A stretch of 64,000 nt of DNA from Candidatus Latescibacterota bacterium (GTDB lineage Bacteria > Krumholzibacteriota > Krumholzibacteriia > WVZY01), in assembly GCA_011772205.1 (NCBI GenBank), contig WVZY01000022.1:305442-369441 (forward strand), read 5' to 3'. A model generated the notes under the pieces. The model searched no databases. It worked only from the letters and a program-made list of their open reading frames with translations, and was not told the origin of the DNA. Positions within the stretch are counted from its first letter, which is position 1; every line of letters starts with the position of its first letter. Shown piece by piece: positions 41,341 through 50,600 of the stretch. Made by a program: the position numbers and the translations under genes.

Positions 41341-42780
41341 CTACGATTTCGACTTTCTCTTGGGGCGGTAAATGTGCGTGCTTTGGCCGAAAAACACTTC
41401 TGCGCTCTCCATCACGGTCTCGGACAATGTCGGATGCGGATGGATGCTCAATCTGACGTCCGTCGCCAAAGCGGCCATCTCGACGGCCAGCACACCTTCT
41501 GCGATCAACTCCCCGGCACCCGCGCCGGCAACGCCCATCCCCAGCACCCGCTCGGTTTCGGGATCGACAAGGAGTTTTGTCACTCCATCCGTTCTGCCCA
41601 TCGTGAGCGCGCGGCCCGAAGCCGCCCATGGAAACCGCACGACATCAACCTTGCGATTTTGCGCCTCTGCTTCGGTCTCCGTCAATCCACACCACGCGAT
41701 CTCCGGATCGGTAAATACCACGGCCGGAATCGCGCGTGGATCGAATTCCGCCTTATTCCCGGCAATGACCTCCACGGCCACGCGTCCCTCATGTGATGCT
41801 TTGTGCGCCAGCATCGGCTCACCGGCCACATCGCCGATGGCAAAGATCGAAGGATCCGTCGTGCGCCGCTGCCCGTCCACTTCGATAAATCCCCGCTCAT
41901 CCACTTCGACTTTTGTGTTTTCGAGACCGAGATCGTTCGAATTGGGTTTTCGGCCGGTGGCAATCAACGCCTTTTCGAATGTCTTCGCGGGGACGTCCGG
42001 GGCCTTGCTCTGGAAAGTCACCTCGATGCCCTTTTTGGTTTCCTTCATCCTGCCGACTTTCGTATCCAGCAGTATCGCATCGAATTTTTTCTCCAGCCGG
42101 TTACGCAGTACTTTTACCAGATCTTTATCAACGCCCAGGAGCAGATCGGACATCATCTCGACGACGGTTACTCGGCTCCCCAAAGACGCATAGACGGATC
42201 CCAACTCCAGACCGATGTATCCTCCGCCGACGATGAGCAACGTTTTGGGAACATCCTCCAACTCCAACGCGCCTGTCGAGTCCATAACCTTCGGACTCTC
42301 GATCGTCGTGCCCGGGATTCCCGCCGGCCGCGAGCCGGTCGCCAGAACGGCGTGCTGGAAGGAGATACGATGCTTTTTATCCCTGGCAACCGAGATCTCC
42401 AGGGTATTCGAATCGATAAATGCAGCTGTGCCTTGAACGAAGTTGACTTTTCTTTGCGTGCTGAGCTGGCTGAGGCCGCTCGTTAGCTTCTTTACCACCT
42501 CCTTTTTCCACGAGCGTAGCTTCTCGAGATCTATTTTAGGCTTGGCGAACTCCACTCCCCACCCGGCCGCTTCCTCCGCTTCGGAGAGGAGCTTTGATAC
42601 GTGCAACAGCGCTTTGGAGGGAATGCAGCCTTGAAAAAGGCATACGCCCCCGGGTTTCGGCCGAGGATCGACCAACGTGACCCGCATCCCGAGATCCGCC
42701 GCGAGGAATGCGGCGGCATAGCCGCCCGGGCCCGCGCCAACGACGGCAAGCTCGGTTTTTGCGTGTTGCTCAGCAGTCAC
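41341..42780 (-). CDS. lpdA: Dihydrolipoyl dehydrogenase (E3 of pyruvate dehydrogenase)
   Basis: A 479-residue FAD disulfide oxidoreductase that reoxidises dihydrolipoyl groups with NAD+. The FAD motif is ELAVVGAGPGGYAAAFLAADLG. The redox pair is GGVCLFQGCIPSKALLHVS (CxxxxC). The NAD motif is TLLIVGGGYIGLELGSVYASLGSRVTVVE, the second FAD motif is PSIFAIGDVAGEPMLAHKASHEG, and the C-terminal interface with catalytic His-Glu is RLSIHPHPTLSETVMESAE. The start is GTG 42780 after GGGAGG. It lies 59 nt after aceF and completes the aceE-aceF-lpdA order. A RidA remnant follows its stop. Confidence 0.96.
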   Translation of the reverse strand: MTAEQHAKTELAVVGAGPGGYAAAFLAADLGMRVTLVDPRPKPGGVCLFQGCIPSKALLHVSKLLSEAEEAAGWGVEFAKPKIDLEKLRSWKKEVVKKLTSGLSQLSTQRKVNFVQGTAAFIDSNTLEISVARDKKHRISFQHAVLATGSRPAGIPGTTIESPKVMDSTGALELEDVPKTLLIVGGGYIGLELGSVYASLGSRVTVVEMMSDLLLGVDKDLVKVLRNRLEKKFDAILLDTKVGRMKETKKGIEVTFQSKAPDVPAKTFEKALIATGRKPNSNDLGLENTKVEVDERGFIEVDGQRRTTDPSIFAIGDVAGEPMLAHKASHEGRVAVEVIAGNKAEFDPRAIPAVVFTDPEIAWCGLTETEAEAQNRKVDVVRFPWAASGRALTMGRTDGVTKLLVDPETERVLGMGVAGAGAGELIAEGVLAVEMAALATDVRLSIHPHPTLSETVMESAEVFFGQSTHIYRPKRKSKS

Positions 42781-42839
42781 AAACGGCCTCCCTTATTTCC
42801 ATTCCACAGAAATGCAGAGCTGTTCGTGCCATTGAAGGG

Positions 42840-44189
42840 CTACCCCTCCAGCAACACCTTGAACGGTTCTTCGATGGCTTCCACGATCCAGCGCAGAAAC
42901 CGCGCCGCATCGGCTCCGTCGATTAGCCGGTGATCATAGGAGAGCGTGAGCGGGACGATGAGCCGTCCTTCGAATTCTCCATCCACATACAACGGTTCGA
43001 CACGCGAACGCGACACACCAAGAATTGCTACTTCTGGCGTGTTAACAATGGGAGTAAAACCTGTTCCGCCGATGCCGCCCAGATTGGAAATAGTGAAACA
43101 TCCGCCCTTCATTTCTTCGAGTGATATCGTTTTGTTCCGGGCTTTCTGCGCCATTTGTGTCAGCTCTACCGACAGCTCGACGATATTTTTTCTGTCCACG
43201 TCACGGACGACGGGTACGAGGAGACCGCGGTCCGTGTCCACGGCGACGCCGATGTGATAGTACTTTTTGTAAACGATCTCGCTCCTCGCCAGGTCGATGG
43301 ACGCGTTGAACTGAGGAAACACCTTCAAGGCGGCGCTGACGATCTTCAAGAGTATCGCCGTCAATGTGAGCTTGCCTCCTGCATCCTCCGCCTTTTTGCC
43401 ATAATCTTCGCGGAATTTCTCCAGCTGCGTGATGTCGGCTTTTTCGAAGTGGGTGACGTGCGCAACGGTGGTCCACGCATGCCCCAGGTGTTCGGCCGTT
43501 TTCCTCCTCACTTTGTTCATCGGCTCGCGCGCCACCTCACCCCACTTCGCGAAATCGGGGAGCGGCTCCAAGGGAATTCCCGCCGGCACAGCAGCGAAGG
43601 CGGCGCGCTGTTCACTCAGCGCTTTTGCGTGGCGCTTGATGTCGTCTATCGAAATTCTGCCTCCGGGGCCGGTGCCGGAGACTCCGTTGATGTCGATGCC
43701 GATCTCCCGGGCAAAGCGGCGAACCGACGGGGCGGCCGGTGCGGCTTCATCGGGCTTCTGGGATGCCAACGGCACGAAAGACGCCGGGGTCGCTTCAGGT
43801 ACCATCTCTTGCATCGCAGTTTTTGTCGGAACAGCATCTTCAGGTGCCTTCTCCGCGGCGGCTTCCTTCGGCGACACAGGTTCCGGTTCCACCGCTGGGG
43901 CGGATTTCTCAGCGGGTGCTGGTTTCTCCACGGCTTTTTTCACGGCTTCGGCTTTGGATGACACGGTGAGGATTTTCTGCCCGACTTTTACATCTTCGCC
44001 CTCTTGCACAAAGATTTCCTTTATTACGCCGCTAATGCTGGACGGCACTTCGAACACGGCTTTGTCCGTTTCCAATTCCACAATGGACTGATCCATCTCC
44101 AATTCGTCCCCAACGGAAACGAGTATTTTCGCGATGGTGCCGTATTCAACACCTTCTCCCAGATCGGGTAATGTAAACTCGACGTCCAT
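42840..44189 (-). CDS. aceF: Dihydrolipoamide acetyltransferase (E2 of pyruvate dehydrogenase)
   Basis: A 449-residue E2 core protein. One lipoyl domain (residues 1-80) has the lipoyl Lys in VELETDKAVFEVPSS. An Ala/Pro/Glu-rich linker follows. The E3-binding domain is APSVRRFAREIGIDINGVSGTGPGGRISIDDIKRH. The catalytic acetyltransferase domain ends with the active-site motif LSYDHRLIDGADAARFLRWI. E2 passes the acetyl group from E1 to CoA. The single lipoyl domain contrasts with the three of E. coli AceF. A GGGAGGA box precedes the ATG. A 108-bp hairpin repeat lies in the aceE-aceF spacer. Confidence 0.96.
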   Translation of the reverse strand: MDVEFTLPDLGEGVEYGTIAKILVSVGDELEMDQSIVELETDKAVFEVPSSISGVIKEIFVQEGEDVKVGQKILTVSSKAEAVKKAVEKPAPAEKSAPAVEPEPVSPKEAAAEKAPEDAVPTKTAMQEMVPEATPASFVPLASQKPDEAAPAAPSVRRFAREIGIDINGVSGTGPGGRISIDDIKRHAKALSEQRAAFAAVPAGIPLEPLPDFAKWGEVAREPMNKVRRKTAEHLGHAWTTVAHVTHFEKADITQLEKFREDYGKKAEDAGGKLTLTAILLKIVSAALKVFPQFNASIDLARSEIVYKKYYHIGVAVDTDRGLLVPVVRDVDRKNIVELSVELTQMAQKARNKTISLEEMKGGCFTISNLGGIGGTGFTPIVNTPEVAILGVSRSRVEPLYVDGEFEGRLIVPLTLSYDHRLIDGADAARFLRWIVEAIEEPFKVLLEG

Positions 44190-44426
44190 GCGGCTAAGTC
44201 CTCCCGGCTTTAATTCGCCTATTGCTCAATTGAATTCGGATCATCTTCGTATAGTCGGCTGCGTGATGGGGGCGACGAACCGCTGCGCGCAACGAGCGAG
44301 GATCCTCCGCCGGAGGCGGATAGCCGAGCGAAGTGGGCGCAGGTGAGGAACCCCCATCACTCAGCAATCCTCCTTGTTCCGCTCAAAAATTCGTAACCCC
44401 CTCGTCGCCTCCTTACTCGCATCCAT
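44190..44426. other. aceE-aceF spacer with a hairpin repeat
   Basis: The 237-nt spacer is inside an otherwise tight operon and is almost half filled by the repeat listed next. I see no promoter or terminator with a T tract in it. Confidence 0.5.
44258..44365. repeat. Hairpin/MITE-like element, copy C (108 bp)
   Basis: Inverted ends GCTGCGTGATGGGGG (44258-44272) and CCCCCATCACTCAGC (44351-44365) match at 14 of 15 positions. The interior is self-complementary (CCTCCGCCGGAGG). The ends, length and several inner blocks (GCGxxxGAGCGAGGA, GCGGATAGCCGA) are shared with copy A at 15893-16001. In the aceE-aceF message it would fold into one long stem. Confidence 0.75.
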
Positions 44427-47111
44427 TCATCCCGCTATCGGATCAACTTTCTCCGGATTGATATCCAAATCGATCATTGCCTTTTTAACGGTCTCCGGTT
44501 CCATCTTCCCTTCGAGCGCGAGGCAGTGCAGGGCAGCAAGTACGATATACCGTTCGTCCACTTCGAACAAATCGCGCAGATGCCTCCGGCCATCGCTTCT
44601 GCCAAACCCATCCGTTCCCAAAGAGACCATTCGCCCGGGAATCCATTTGTGCACGGATTCGGGGAGTGCCTTGACATAATCCGTTGCGGCAACGAATACG
44701 CCCCGCGAGTCCCAAAGCGCCTGGGTGAGATACGGTACCCTGGGTTTGCTGTCCGGATGGAGCATATTCCAGCGGTCCACAGAGAGTCCATCGTTATGAA
44801 GCTCTTTATAACTGGTCACGCTCCACACGTCTGCGGCCACGTTATATTTTTTCTCCAGAATCCCCTGCGCTTCAACCGCTTTGTTCAATATCGCACCGCT
44901 TCCAAGGAGATGCGCCCTCATGCTCGCTTTTCCCTTGTTCGAATTCCGCAGCCTATAAATGCCTCTGATGATCCCTTCCTTCACACCCTCGGGCATGCGC
45001 GGCTGCACATAGCTTTCGTTCATCACGGTGAGATAGTAGAATACATTTTCCTGTTTTTCATACATTCGTTCGAGGCCGTCACGGATAATCACGGCCAGCT
45101 CGTACGCGAACGCAGGATCGTACGCCTTCAGCGTGGGATAGTGATATGCGAGGAGATGGCTTTGCCCGTCCTGATGCTGCAGGCCCTCGCCGGCAAGCGT
45201 GGTTCGCCCGGATGTTCCGCCGACGAGAAATCCGCGCGTCCGCATATCGGCGGCTGCCCAGATCAGATCACCGATTCGCTGGAAGCCGAACATCGAGTAG
45301 AATACAAAGAACGGAATCGTATTGATACCGTGAGTCGCATAGGCTGTCCCGGCCGCGATAAAAGATGACATCGCGCCGGCTTCGTTTATTCCCTCTTCCA
45401 AAATCTGTCCGTCTCGCGCCTCTCTATAATAGAGAAGGTTCTCTTTGTCGACCGGCTCATAAAGCTGCCCTATATGCGAATATATGCCTGCCTGACGAAA
45501 CAGCGCCTCCATTCCGAATGTACGCGCTTCATCCGGTATGATCGGCACGATGAGCTTACCGATATCGTTATCTCGAAGGAGTTTCGATAGCAGACGAACG
45601 AATGCCATCGTTGTTGCCACTTCTCTGCCATCGGTGCCGTCGTAAAATTCCTCGAAAAGCGTTTCCGACGGCGCCGGGAATGGTTTGCTCCTTGTCATGC
45701 GCTGCGGTACATAGCCACTCAACTGCTGACGCCTCTCGCGCAGGTACTTAAGGATCGGACCGTTCTCATCAGGCCTGTAAAACGGGAGCGTATCCACATC
45801 TTCATCCGAAATGGGAATACCGAAACGCGAGCGGAATTCCTTCAACTCTTCCTCGTTCAGTTTCTTCTGCTGGTGGGTAATGTTCTTACCTTCTCCGGCT
45901 TCGCCCAAACCATACCCCTTGATCGTCCGGGCTAGAATCACCGTTGGAGAACCTTTGTGCTCCACCGCCGCTTTATAGGCCGCATAGACCTTCTCCGGAT
46001 CGTGCCCGCCCAACCTCAATTTCTCCAGCTGCTCGTCGGACATGTGCTCGACCATTTTCAACAAACGAGGATCTTTTCCGAAGAAATGTTCCCTAATGTA
46101 CGTGCCTCCTCTAACGATATAATTTTGATATTCGCCGTCGACCACTTCGCCCATTCTTTCAACGAGCACGCCATCTTCATCCTTTGCGAGAAGCTCATCC
46201 CAATCGCTCCCCCATATGACTTTGATAACGTTCCAGCCGGCACCGCGAAATACTGTTTCGAGCTCCTGAATGATGTGACCGTTCCCGCGCACCGGTCCAT
46301 CGAGACGTTGGAGGTTGCAGTTGATCACGAAGATGAGATTATCCAATTTTTCGCGTGCGGGGAGCGTGATCGCACCCAGTGACTCTGGTTCGTCCGTCTC
46401 ACCATCCCCGAGAAAACACCACACTTTTTCATGACATGTTTTCTTAAGACCTTGATCTTCCAAATAGCGATTGAAGCGCGCCTGATAGATCGCCATGATC
46501 GGGCTCAATCCCATGGACACGGTTGGAAACTGCCAAAAATTCGGCATGAGCCACGGATGCGGATAAGAAGGCAGCCCGCCTTCCGGATGATGCTCGTGGC
46601 GAAAGCATTTCAGCTGTTCCACGGAAATCCGCCCTTCGAGAAACGCTCTTGCATAGATTCCCGGGGCGGCATGTCCCTGGAAATAGACCTGGTCCCCTCC
46701 ATGGTCCTCCGTCGGCCCGCGGAAGAAATGGTTGAAGCCGACCTCATACAGCGTGGCGGCCGACGCAAAGGTCGAGATGTGGCCGCCAATGCCCTCTTCT
46801 TCACGGTTCGCCCGGACGACCATGGCCATCGCATTCCAGCGGATAATGCTCTTGATGCGCCGCTCGATCTCACGGCTTCCCGGAAAAGTCGGCTGCTCCT
46901 CCACAGGAATCGTGTTGATGTAAGGCGTATTCGCCGAAAAGGGCAGCTTGATGCCTGCAGCATGAGCATGATCCTGAAGCTCGCTCAGGAGTTCTCTAAC
47001 GCGGTCCGGTCCTCCGCGGTGGATAACGTGATCCAAGGACTCCAGCCATTCGTGGGTTTCGATTTGTTCGAGTTCCATGTTTCTTTCATAGTCTTGTTCT
47101 TTGCCACTCAT
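44427..47111 (-). CDS. aceE: Pyruvate dehydrogenase E1 component, homodimeric type
   Basis: An 894-residue single-chain E1 that decarboxylates pyruvate with thiamine diphosphate and acetylates the lipoyl group of E2. Family features are GGHISTFASAATLYEVGFNHFFRG, YFQGHAAPGIYARAFLEGR, the TPP motif CFLGDGETDEPESLGAITLPAREKLDNLIFVINCNLQRLDGPVRGNG, LARTIKGYGLGEAGEGKNITHQQKKL, and GTSGRTTLAGEGLQHQDGQSHLLAYHYP near the active site. The length matches AceE rather than the alpha2beta2 E1 type. The ATG follows GAGAGGGA. It is the first gene of the aceE-aceF-lpdA operon. Confidence 0.97.
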   Translation of the reverse strand: MSGKEQDYERNMELEQIETHEWLESLDHVIHRGGPDRVRELLSELQDHAHAAGIKLPFSANTPYINTIPVEEQPTFPGSREIERRIKSIIRWNAMAMVVRANREEEGIGGHISTFASAATLYEVGFNHFFRGPTEDHGGDQVYFQGHAAPGIYARAFLEGRISVEQLKCFRHEHHPEGGLPSYPHPWLMPNFWQFPTVSMGLSPIMAIYQARFNRYLEDQGLKKTCHEKVWCFLGDGETDEPESLGAITLPAREKLDNLIFVINCNLQRLDGPVRGNGHIIQELETVFRGAGWNVIKVIWGSDWDELLAKDEDGVLVERMGEVVDGEYQNYIVRGGTYIREHFFGKDPRLLKMVEHMSDEQLEKLRLGGHDPEKVYAAYKAAVEHKGSPTVILARTIKGYGLGEAGEGKNITHQQKKLNEEELKEFRSRFGIPISDEDVDTLPFYRPDENGPILKYLRERRQQLSGYVPQRMTRSKPFPAPSETLFEEFYDGTDGREVATTMAFVRLLSKLLRDNDIGKLIVPIIPDEARTFGMEALFRQAGIYSHIGQLYEPVDKENLLYYREARDGQILEEGINEAGAMSSFIAAGTAYATHGINTIPFFVFYSMFGFQRIGDLIWAAADMRTRGFLVGGTSGRTTLAGEGLQHQDGQSHLLAYHYPTLKAYDPAFAYELAVIIRDGLERMYEKQENVFYYLTVMNESYVQPRMPEGVKEGIIRGIYRLRNSNKGKASMRAHLLGSGAILNKAVEAQGILEKKYNVAADVWSVTSYKELHNDGLSVDRWNMLHPDSKPRVPYLTQALWDSRGVFVAATDYVKALPESVHKWIPGRMVSLGTDGFGRSDGRRHLRDLFEVDERYIVLAALHCLALEGKMEPETVKKAMIDLDINPEKVDPIAG

Positions 47112-47147
47112 CTTTAAGTCCCTCTCTTCAAAACCGATTGGGCGGGC

Positions 47148-48278
47148 CTATTCAAAAATCTCTAGTCGGCGGAGAAACCGCTCTACTGCAGCGGCGGCAA
47201 TCTCGTGGCCCCTTGGATTCCAATGCTCGTCGTTTGTGAATGTCACTTTCTCTTCGATATTCGAATAACTATCATCCAGCGGTAGATACGGAACGTTTTC
47301 CTGCGTGCAAAAATCCTCGAGAACACCCCTGTCCTCCACCGCCAAAGGCGTGCTCACCAGAACGAAACGTGCGCCAATTTGTTTGGATAGATTATGGATT
47401 TCAGAAAGCAGCCGCTTCGCGATCGTATATCTGTATTTCGGTTTGTCAGAGACTGTTTCGTCCTTTGAGAGGCTACCTTCTCCTCGCTCCTCAAAAACGG
47501 GTTTTTTGGCCGTTCCCAGGCGGTTTCCAAGCATGCGAAATTGCAAATATATCCTTTTTAAAAAATACGTTTTTCCATAGAAAAACCGATCGAGCCTCTG
47601 GAGCAGCGCGGGTTTTGGAACCGGCGTGTTTTGAAGTATGAGGTTGCCATCCTTCAAGTAAAACACCGGCTTGCAGTGCCAATACTGCTCATCGGAAACA
47701 TTATTGAGAAAATCGGTTTCGGTAAACAGGAGCAGCACAACATCAGGCATGTAACGTATTCCTCGATCTCTGAAATATAGCAACTGCTGGTCGGTGCCGT
47801 AACCGCTCACTGACGCATTGATGATTTCCCAATCAGGATGCCTGCTCTCGATCACCTCGCAAAAAATTTCGTTTTCTTCAACACCGTAGCCCCATCCAAA
47901 CGAATCCCCCAGGACGAGCATCCTTTTCTCTTCAGTTCTGTCCAGAGGATATTCGCTATCGCGAAGTCCTCGAGAGTTGATGCGGACGCGGATGGAAAAG
48001 TCGCGGTGCTTGAAGTCGCCTCTAGCTTCCTTTTTATGAGCCCATCCCAACTGCTCGTCATATACCCAGAAGTCCACCGTTTCCTCCCACACAGCTCCCC
48101 AGCCGGGAAGAAAAACGCTGGCGCCCAATTCCAACAATGCAATTACGACGATGATTCCGAGCAGGGTGACCGCCAGGAGGGTCTTCTTGGGATTCCTCTC
48201 GAACCAGTTTGATTTTTCGCCGGTCTCTCTCACTTTGTCATTTGCTCGCGGCAAGTGCGGCCTGGAATCGGATCTCAT
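47148..48278 (-). CDS. Membrane-anchored SGNH/GDSL-like hydrolase
   Basis: A 376-residue protein. A cytoplasmic Arg/Lys-rich start is followed by one membrane helix (TLLAVTLLGIIVVIALLELGASVF); the rest should be periplasmic. SGNH motifs are MLVLGDSFGWGYGVEENEIF (nucleophile Ser, block I), INASVSGYGTDQQLL (Gly, block II), LLFTETDFLNN (Asn region, block III) and FTNDEHWNPRGHEIAAAAVERFL (Asp-His, block V). The GDSFGxG form is typical of AlgJ/AlgX-like and other polysaccharide O-acetyl-modifying SGNH proteins, so glycan acylation or deacylation is a reasonable guess. It lies 36 nt downstream of the aceE start on the same strand, and aceE transcription begins beyond its stop. Confidence 0.82.
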   Translation of the reverse strand: MRSDSRPHLPRANDKVRETGEKSNWFERNPKKTLLAVTLLGIIVVIALLELGASVFLPGWGAVWEETVDFWVYDEQLGWAHKKEARGDFKHRDFSIRVRINSRGLRDSEYPLDRTEEKRMLVLGDSFGWGYGVEENEIFCEVIESRHPDWEIINASVSGYGTDQQLLYFRDRGIRYMPDVVLLLFTETDFLNNVSDEQYWHCKPVFYLKDGNLILQNTPVPKPALLQRLDRFFYGKTYFLKRIYLQFRMLGNRLGTAKKPVFEERGEGSLSKDETVSDKPKYRYTIAKRLLSEIHNLSKQIGARFVLVSTPLAVEDRGVLEDFCTQENVPYLPLDDSYSNIEEKVTFTNDEHWNPRGHEIAAAAVERFLRRLEIFE

Positions 48279-48398
48279 CGGGAAAGCGCTTCATTGGGCG
48301 GCGCAAAGCTAACAATTCGCAAATTGCGTTCAGACTAGTATGTGAAAATGTCTTTCTCGACGTTCAGGAGCATCACAATGTCGGCGGCGCTTTGCCAC

Positions 48399-50051
48399 TT
48401 ACCACTCCTTCATAATTTCACCGAAGCACTCTAGCCCGCTGTAGAACACGCCACCATATCCATATCCATGGCCCGGCCTCGTCCAGGCGCCGGAGAGGTA
48501 CAGATTTTTTATAGGAGTTTGGTGCTCGAGACGGGTTTGTCCGGAATTACTCAGCGTCTGATCAAATCCATACATCGCCCCTCGGTAATTGCCTGTGTAA
48601 CGGAGGTTCGTTAGCGGGGTGCCGATTTCCTTGACTTCGATGGCATCGGAGAGGTCTGGAAGCAGCTTTTCCTCCACCTTTTGGATCAGAATATCAGCCA
48701 TCCGCTCCTTTTCCTTCTTGTAGGCCGCTTTGCTGCCTTTCCAATAGTCCTCTTCGTACTGCTTCCAGTGGTCGAATCCCTGGAGCGTAAGAATATTGAG
48801 GGTGTTCTTCCCTCTCGGTGAATAGCCATCATACAGGTTGTCGTACAGCATCACGCCGAAACCACCGCTCTCAACATCCGCATTGCGAATGCCTTCATAG
48901 GCGGCATCCATATCGTAACCCGTCTCGCAGAAGATCTCGGTATCTTCGATACCAAGTTCGCTGACCAGATCCTTCTTGAGACCTAGAAAAACTTGAAAGC
49001 ACGACAGGCTCACACTGTAACTGTCCAGCCTCGCGAGATAATCTTTGAGATACTCGTCTTCGCCCATCATCGTGCGGAATGTGTCGTACGCATTTGCATT
49101 CGACACGACGACTTTGCCCGTGTATGTCTTGCCGCTTTCCGTTTTCACGCCGTATGCGGTGTGGTCTTTCACCAAGATTTCTTTTACCTTCGATTTGAGC
49201 AGCACTTTTCCGCCTCGTCCCTCTATAAACTTCACGAAGGCGTCGCTAATCTTTTGGGACCTTCCTATTGGGTAATAACCTCCGTGCTCAAGATACCCGA
49301 GGGTAGGCATCGCATAATAGATGCTGGCGAGTTTGGATGGTGGAAGGCCGTAGTATCCCCAGAGAGAAGAGATGAGTGCTTTCAGTTTAGGGTTCTTAAT
49401 GAAGGGATCCATGATCTGGCTCCACGTCTGGAACGAATACTTCACCAGATTCGGGAACTTTACGGGAATCTGGCTCATGTCGATCTGGCCCTGCATTTGA
49501 ACGAAGCTGTTCAAATCGTTCGTGAACGATTTCATGTCATCGAACAGTCCTTGTATACCTGTCCTTTCGTCTGGGAAAAACCCACCCAGTATGTCGATAT
49601 AAGCGGAAATGTTTTTCTGCGGCACACGGTAATCATAATCGGGGAAGATTGCCCGGTAGAGTTGCGGGTGAGGAACGAAGTCAACGTCTTTGATTTCGGG
49701 GAAACCCGGAATCAAATCGTGCACTCCTTCCCTTTCCTCGACCGTGGTGGAATGCAGGGACACATCGAACTCAAAACCGCCGGGGCGCTTGAAGGCGGTA
49801 GCATAGCCTCCCGGGCGGTCGTGCTTTTCCAAAACCAGCGGCTTGAGGCCCTGCCTTGCAAAAGCTGCGGCACAGCTCAAACCTCCGAGGCCCGAGCCTA
49901 TGATCACCGCGTCGCAATCATGTTCATCGCTGCTCGCCTTCGGTCCCCTAGGGAAGGCGCTCCAATCCAGCGCGGTCATTGCGAGACCGCCGAGAACCAC
50001 TTTCAGAAATTCCCGTCTCTCCAGCGTCAGATCGAATGATTTATCCAGCAT
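48399..50051 (-). CDS. Tat-exported FAD oxidoreductase, phytoene desaturase / retinol saturase-like
   Basis: About 550 residues. A twin-arginine signal (LERREFLKVVLGGLAMTALDWSAFPRG) precedes the FAD motif DAVIIGSGLGGLSCAAAFARQGLKPLVLEKHDRPGGYATAF, which is typical of the CrtI/all-trans-retinol 13,14-reductase group. A second motif, VVVSNANAYDTFRTMMG, and the C-terminal FAD strand LYLSGAWTRPGHGYGYGGVFYSGLECFGEIM follow. The substrate should be an isoprenoid or other hydrophobic polyene, but a periplasmic location is unusual for this group. ATG 50051 has GAAGG at 10 nt; the ATG 9 nt earlier abuts it. A promoter and the terminator of the gene upstream lie directly before it. Confidence 0.85.
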   Translation of the reverse strand: MLDKSFDLTLERREFLKVVLGGLAMTALDWSAFPRGPKASSDEHDCDAVIIGSGLGGLSCAAAFARQGLKPLVLEKHDRPGGYATAFKRPGGFEFDVSLHSTTVEEREGVHDLIPGFPEIKDVDFVPHPQLYRAIFPDYDYRVPQKNISAYIDILGGFFPDERTGIQGLFDDMKSFTNDLNSFVQMQGQIDMSQIPVKFPNLVKYSFQTWSQIMDPFIKNPKLKALISSLWGYYGLPPSKLASIYYAMPTLGYLEHGGYYPIGRSQKISDAFVKFIEGRGGKVLLKSKVKEILVKDHTAYGVKTESGKTYTGKVVVSNANAYDTFRTMMGEDEYLKDYLARLDSYSVSLSCFQVFLGLKKDLVSELGIEDTEIFCETGYDMDAAYEGIRNADVESGGFGVMLYDNLYDGYSPRGKNTLNILTLQGFDHWKQYEEDYWKGSKAAYKKEKERMADILIQKVEEKLLPDLSDAIEVKEIGTPLTNLRYTGNYRGAMYGFDQTLSNSGQTRLEHQTPIKNLYLSGAWTRPGHGYGYGGVFYSGLECFGEIMKEW

Positions 50052-50084
50052 GCCGCTCATCCTTCTATGGTGAAAAGTCGTTCA

Positions 50085-50112
50085 ATTCTAGCAAAAACAG
50101 CCGGTTTGTAAA
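50085..50112 (-). promoter_or_regulatory. Predicted promoter of the FAD oxidoreductase gene
   Basis: TTTACA (50112-50107) and TAGAAT (50090-50085) are 16 nt apart on the minus strand, giving a leader of about 25 nt. The -35 box overlaps the T tract of the preceding terminator. Confidence 0.55.
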
Positions 50113-50170
50113 AAAAAGAATCGCGCCGGAACGGGCGACGCTCTCATGTGCCCGCCCGGCATCGATTCTT
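50108..50170 (-). terminator. Rho-independent terminator after the glyoxalase gene
   Basis: On the minus strand the stem pairs AAGAATCG-GCCGG-CGGGC with GCCCG-CCGGC-CGATTCTT. Small bulges interrupt the stem, the loop is about 13 nt, and TTTTTTTT follows. It lies about 60 nt past the glyoxalase stop. Confidence 0.85.
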
Positions 50171-50231
50171 TAGAAGAAGCATTAGAAGTTCCTTTTGAAT
50201 GGGCTCCCTGCATGCATCCGCTTCTAAGGCG

Positions 50232-50600
50232 TTACTTTGCCGATAGATCCTCCTGCATGAGGCTGAATATGTTTCCCTCGGTATCCTTGAAATACAACGT
50301 CCAGCCAACACCCGGCACGGCCATTTTCGGGACAACGATCTCTCCGCCGTTCTTCTCGATCTTTGCCTGGAACTCGTCAATGTCTGGTACATCGATCGTA
50401 TTGACCACCAGCTGCCCCGGATTCTGCCGCGGCATCAGACCGCCGTTGATACCCGGTTGGTCGCTTGGACCGGTGTTGACCAGCCAGTATTCCATCGGGC
50501 CTTCCCATTTTTGGAGCTCCCAGTCGAAGACTTGCCGGTAGAAATTGGCAGCGCGATCCACATTATCCGCGGGAATTTCGAAATGAACAGGACGAGGCAT
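50232..50600 (-). CDS. VOC-superfamily (glyoxalase/bleomycin resistance-like) protein
   Basis: A 122-residue protein of the vicinal oxygen chelate fold. It opens MPRPVHFEIPADNVDRAANFYRQVFDWELQKW, continues YWLVNTGPSDQPGINGGLMPR, and then shows the second beta-alpha-beta unit LVVNTIDVPDIDEFQAKIEKNGGEIVVPKMAVPGVGWTLYFKDTEGNIFSLMQED. This is the CFP-32/27-kDa-antigen-like single-module subgroup, whose function is mostly unknown. The ATG at 50600 follows AAAGGAG; the track's 50720 start adds 40 non-family residues. A terminator follows, so it is probably transcribed alone. Confidence 0.88.
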   Translation of the reverse strand: MPRPVHFEIPADNVDRAANFYRQVFDWELQKWEGPMEYWLVNTGPSDQPGINGGLMPRQNPGQLVVNTIDVPDIDEFQAKIEKNGGEIVVPKMAVPGVGWTLYFKDTEGNIFSLMQEDLSAK

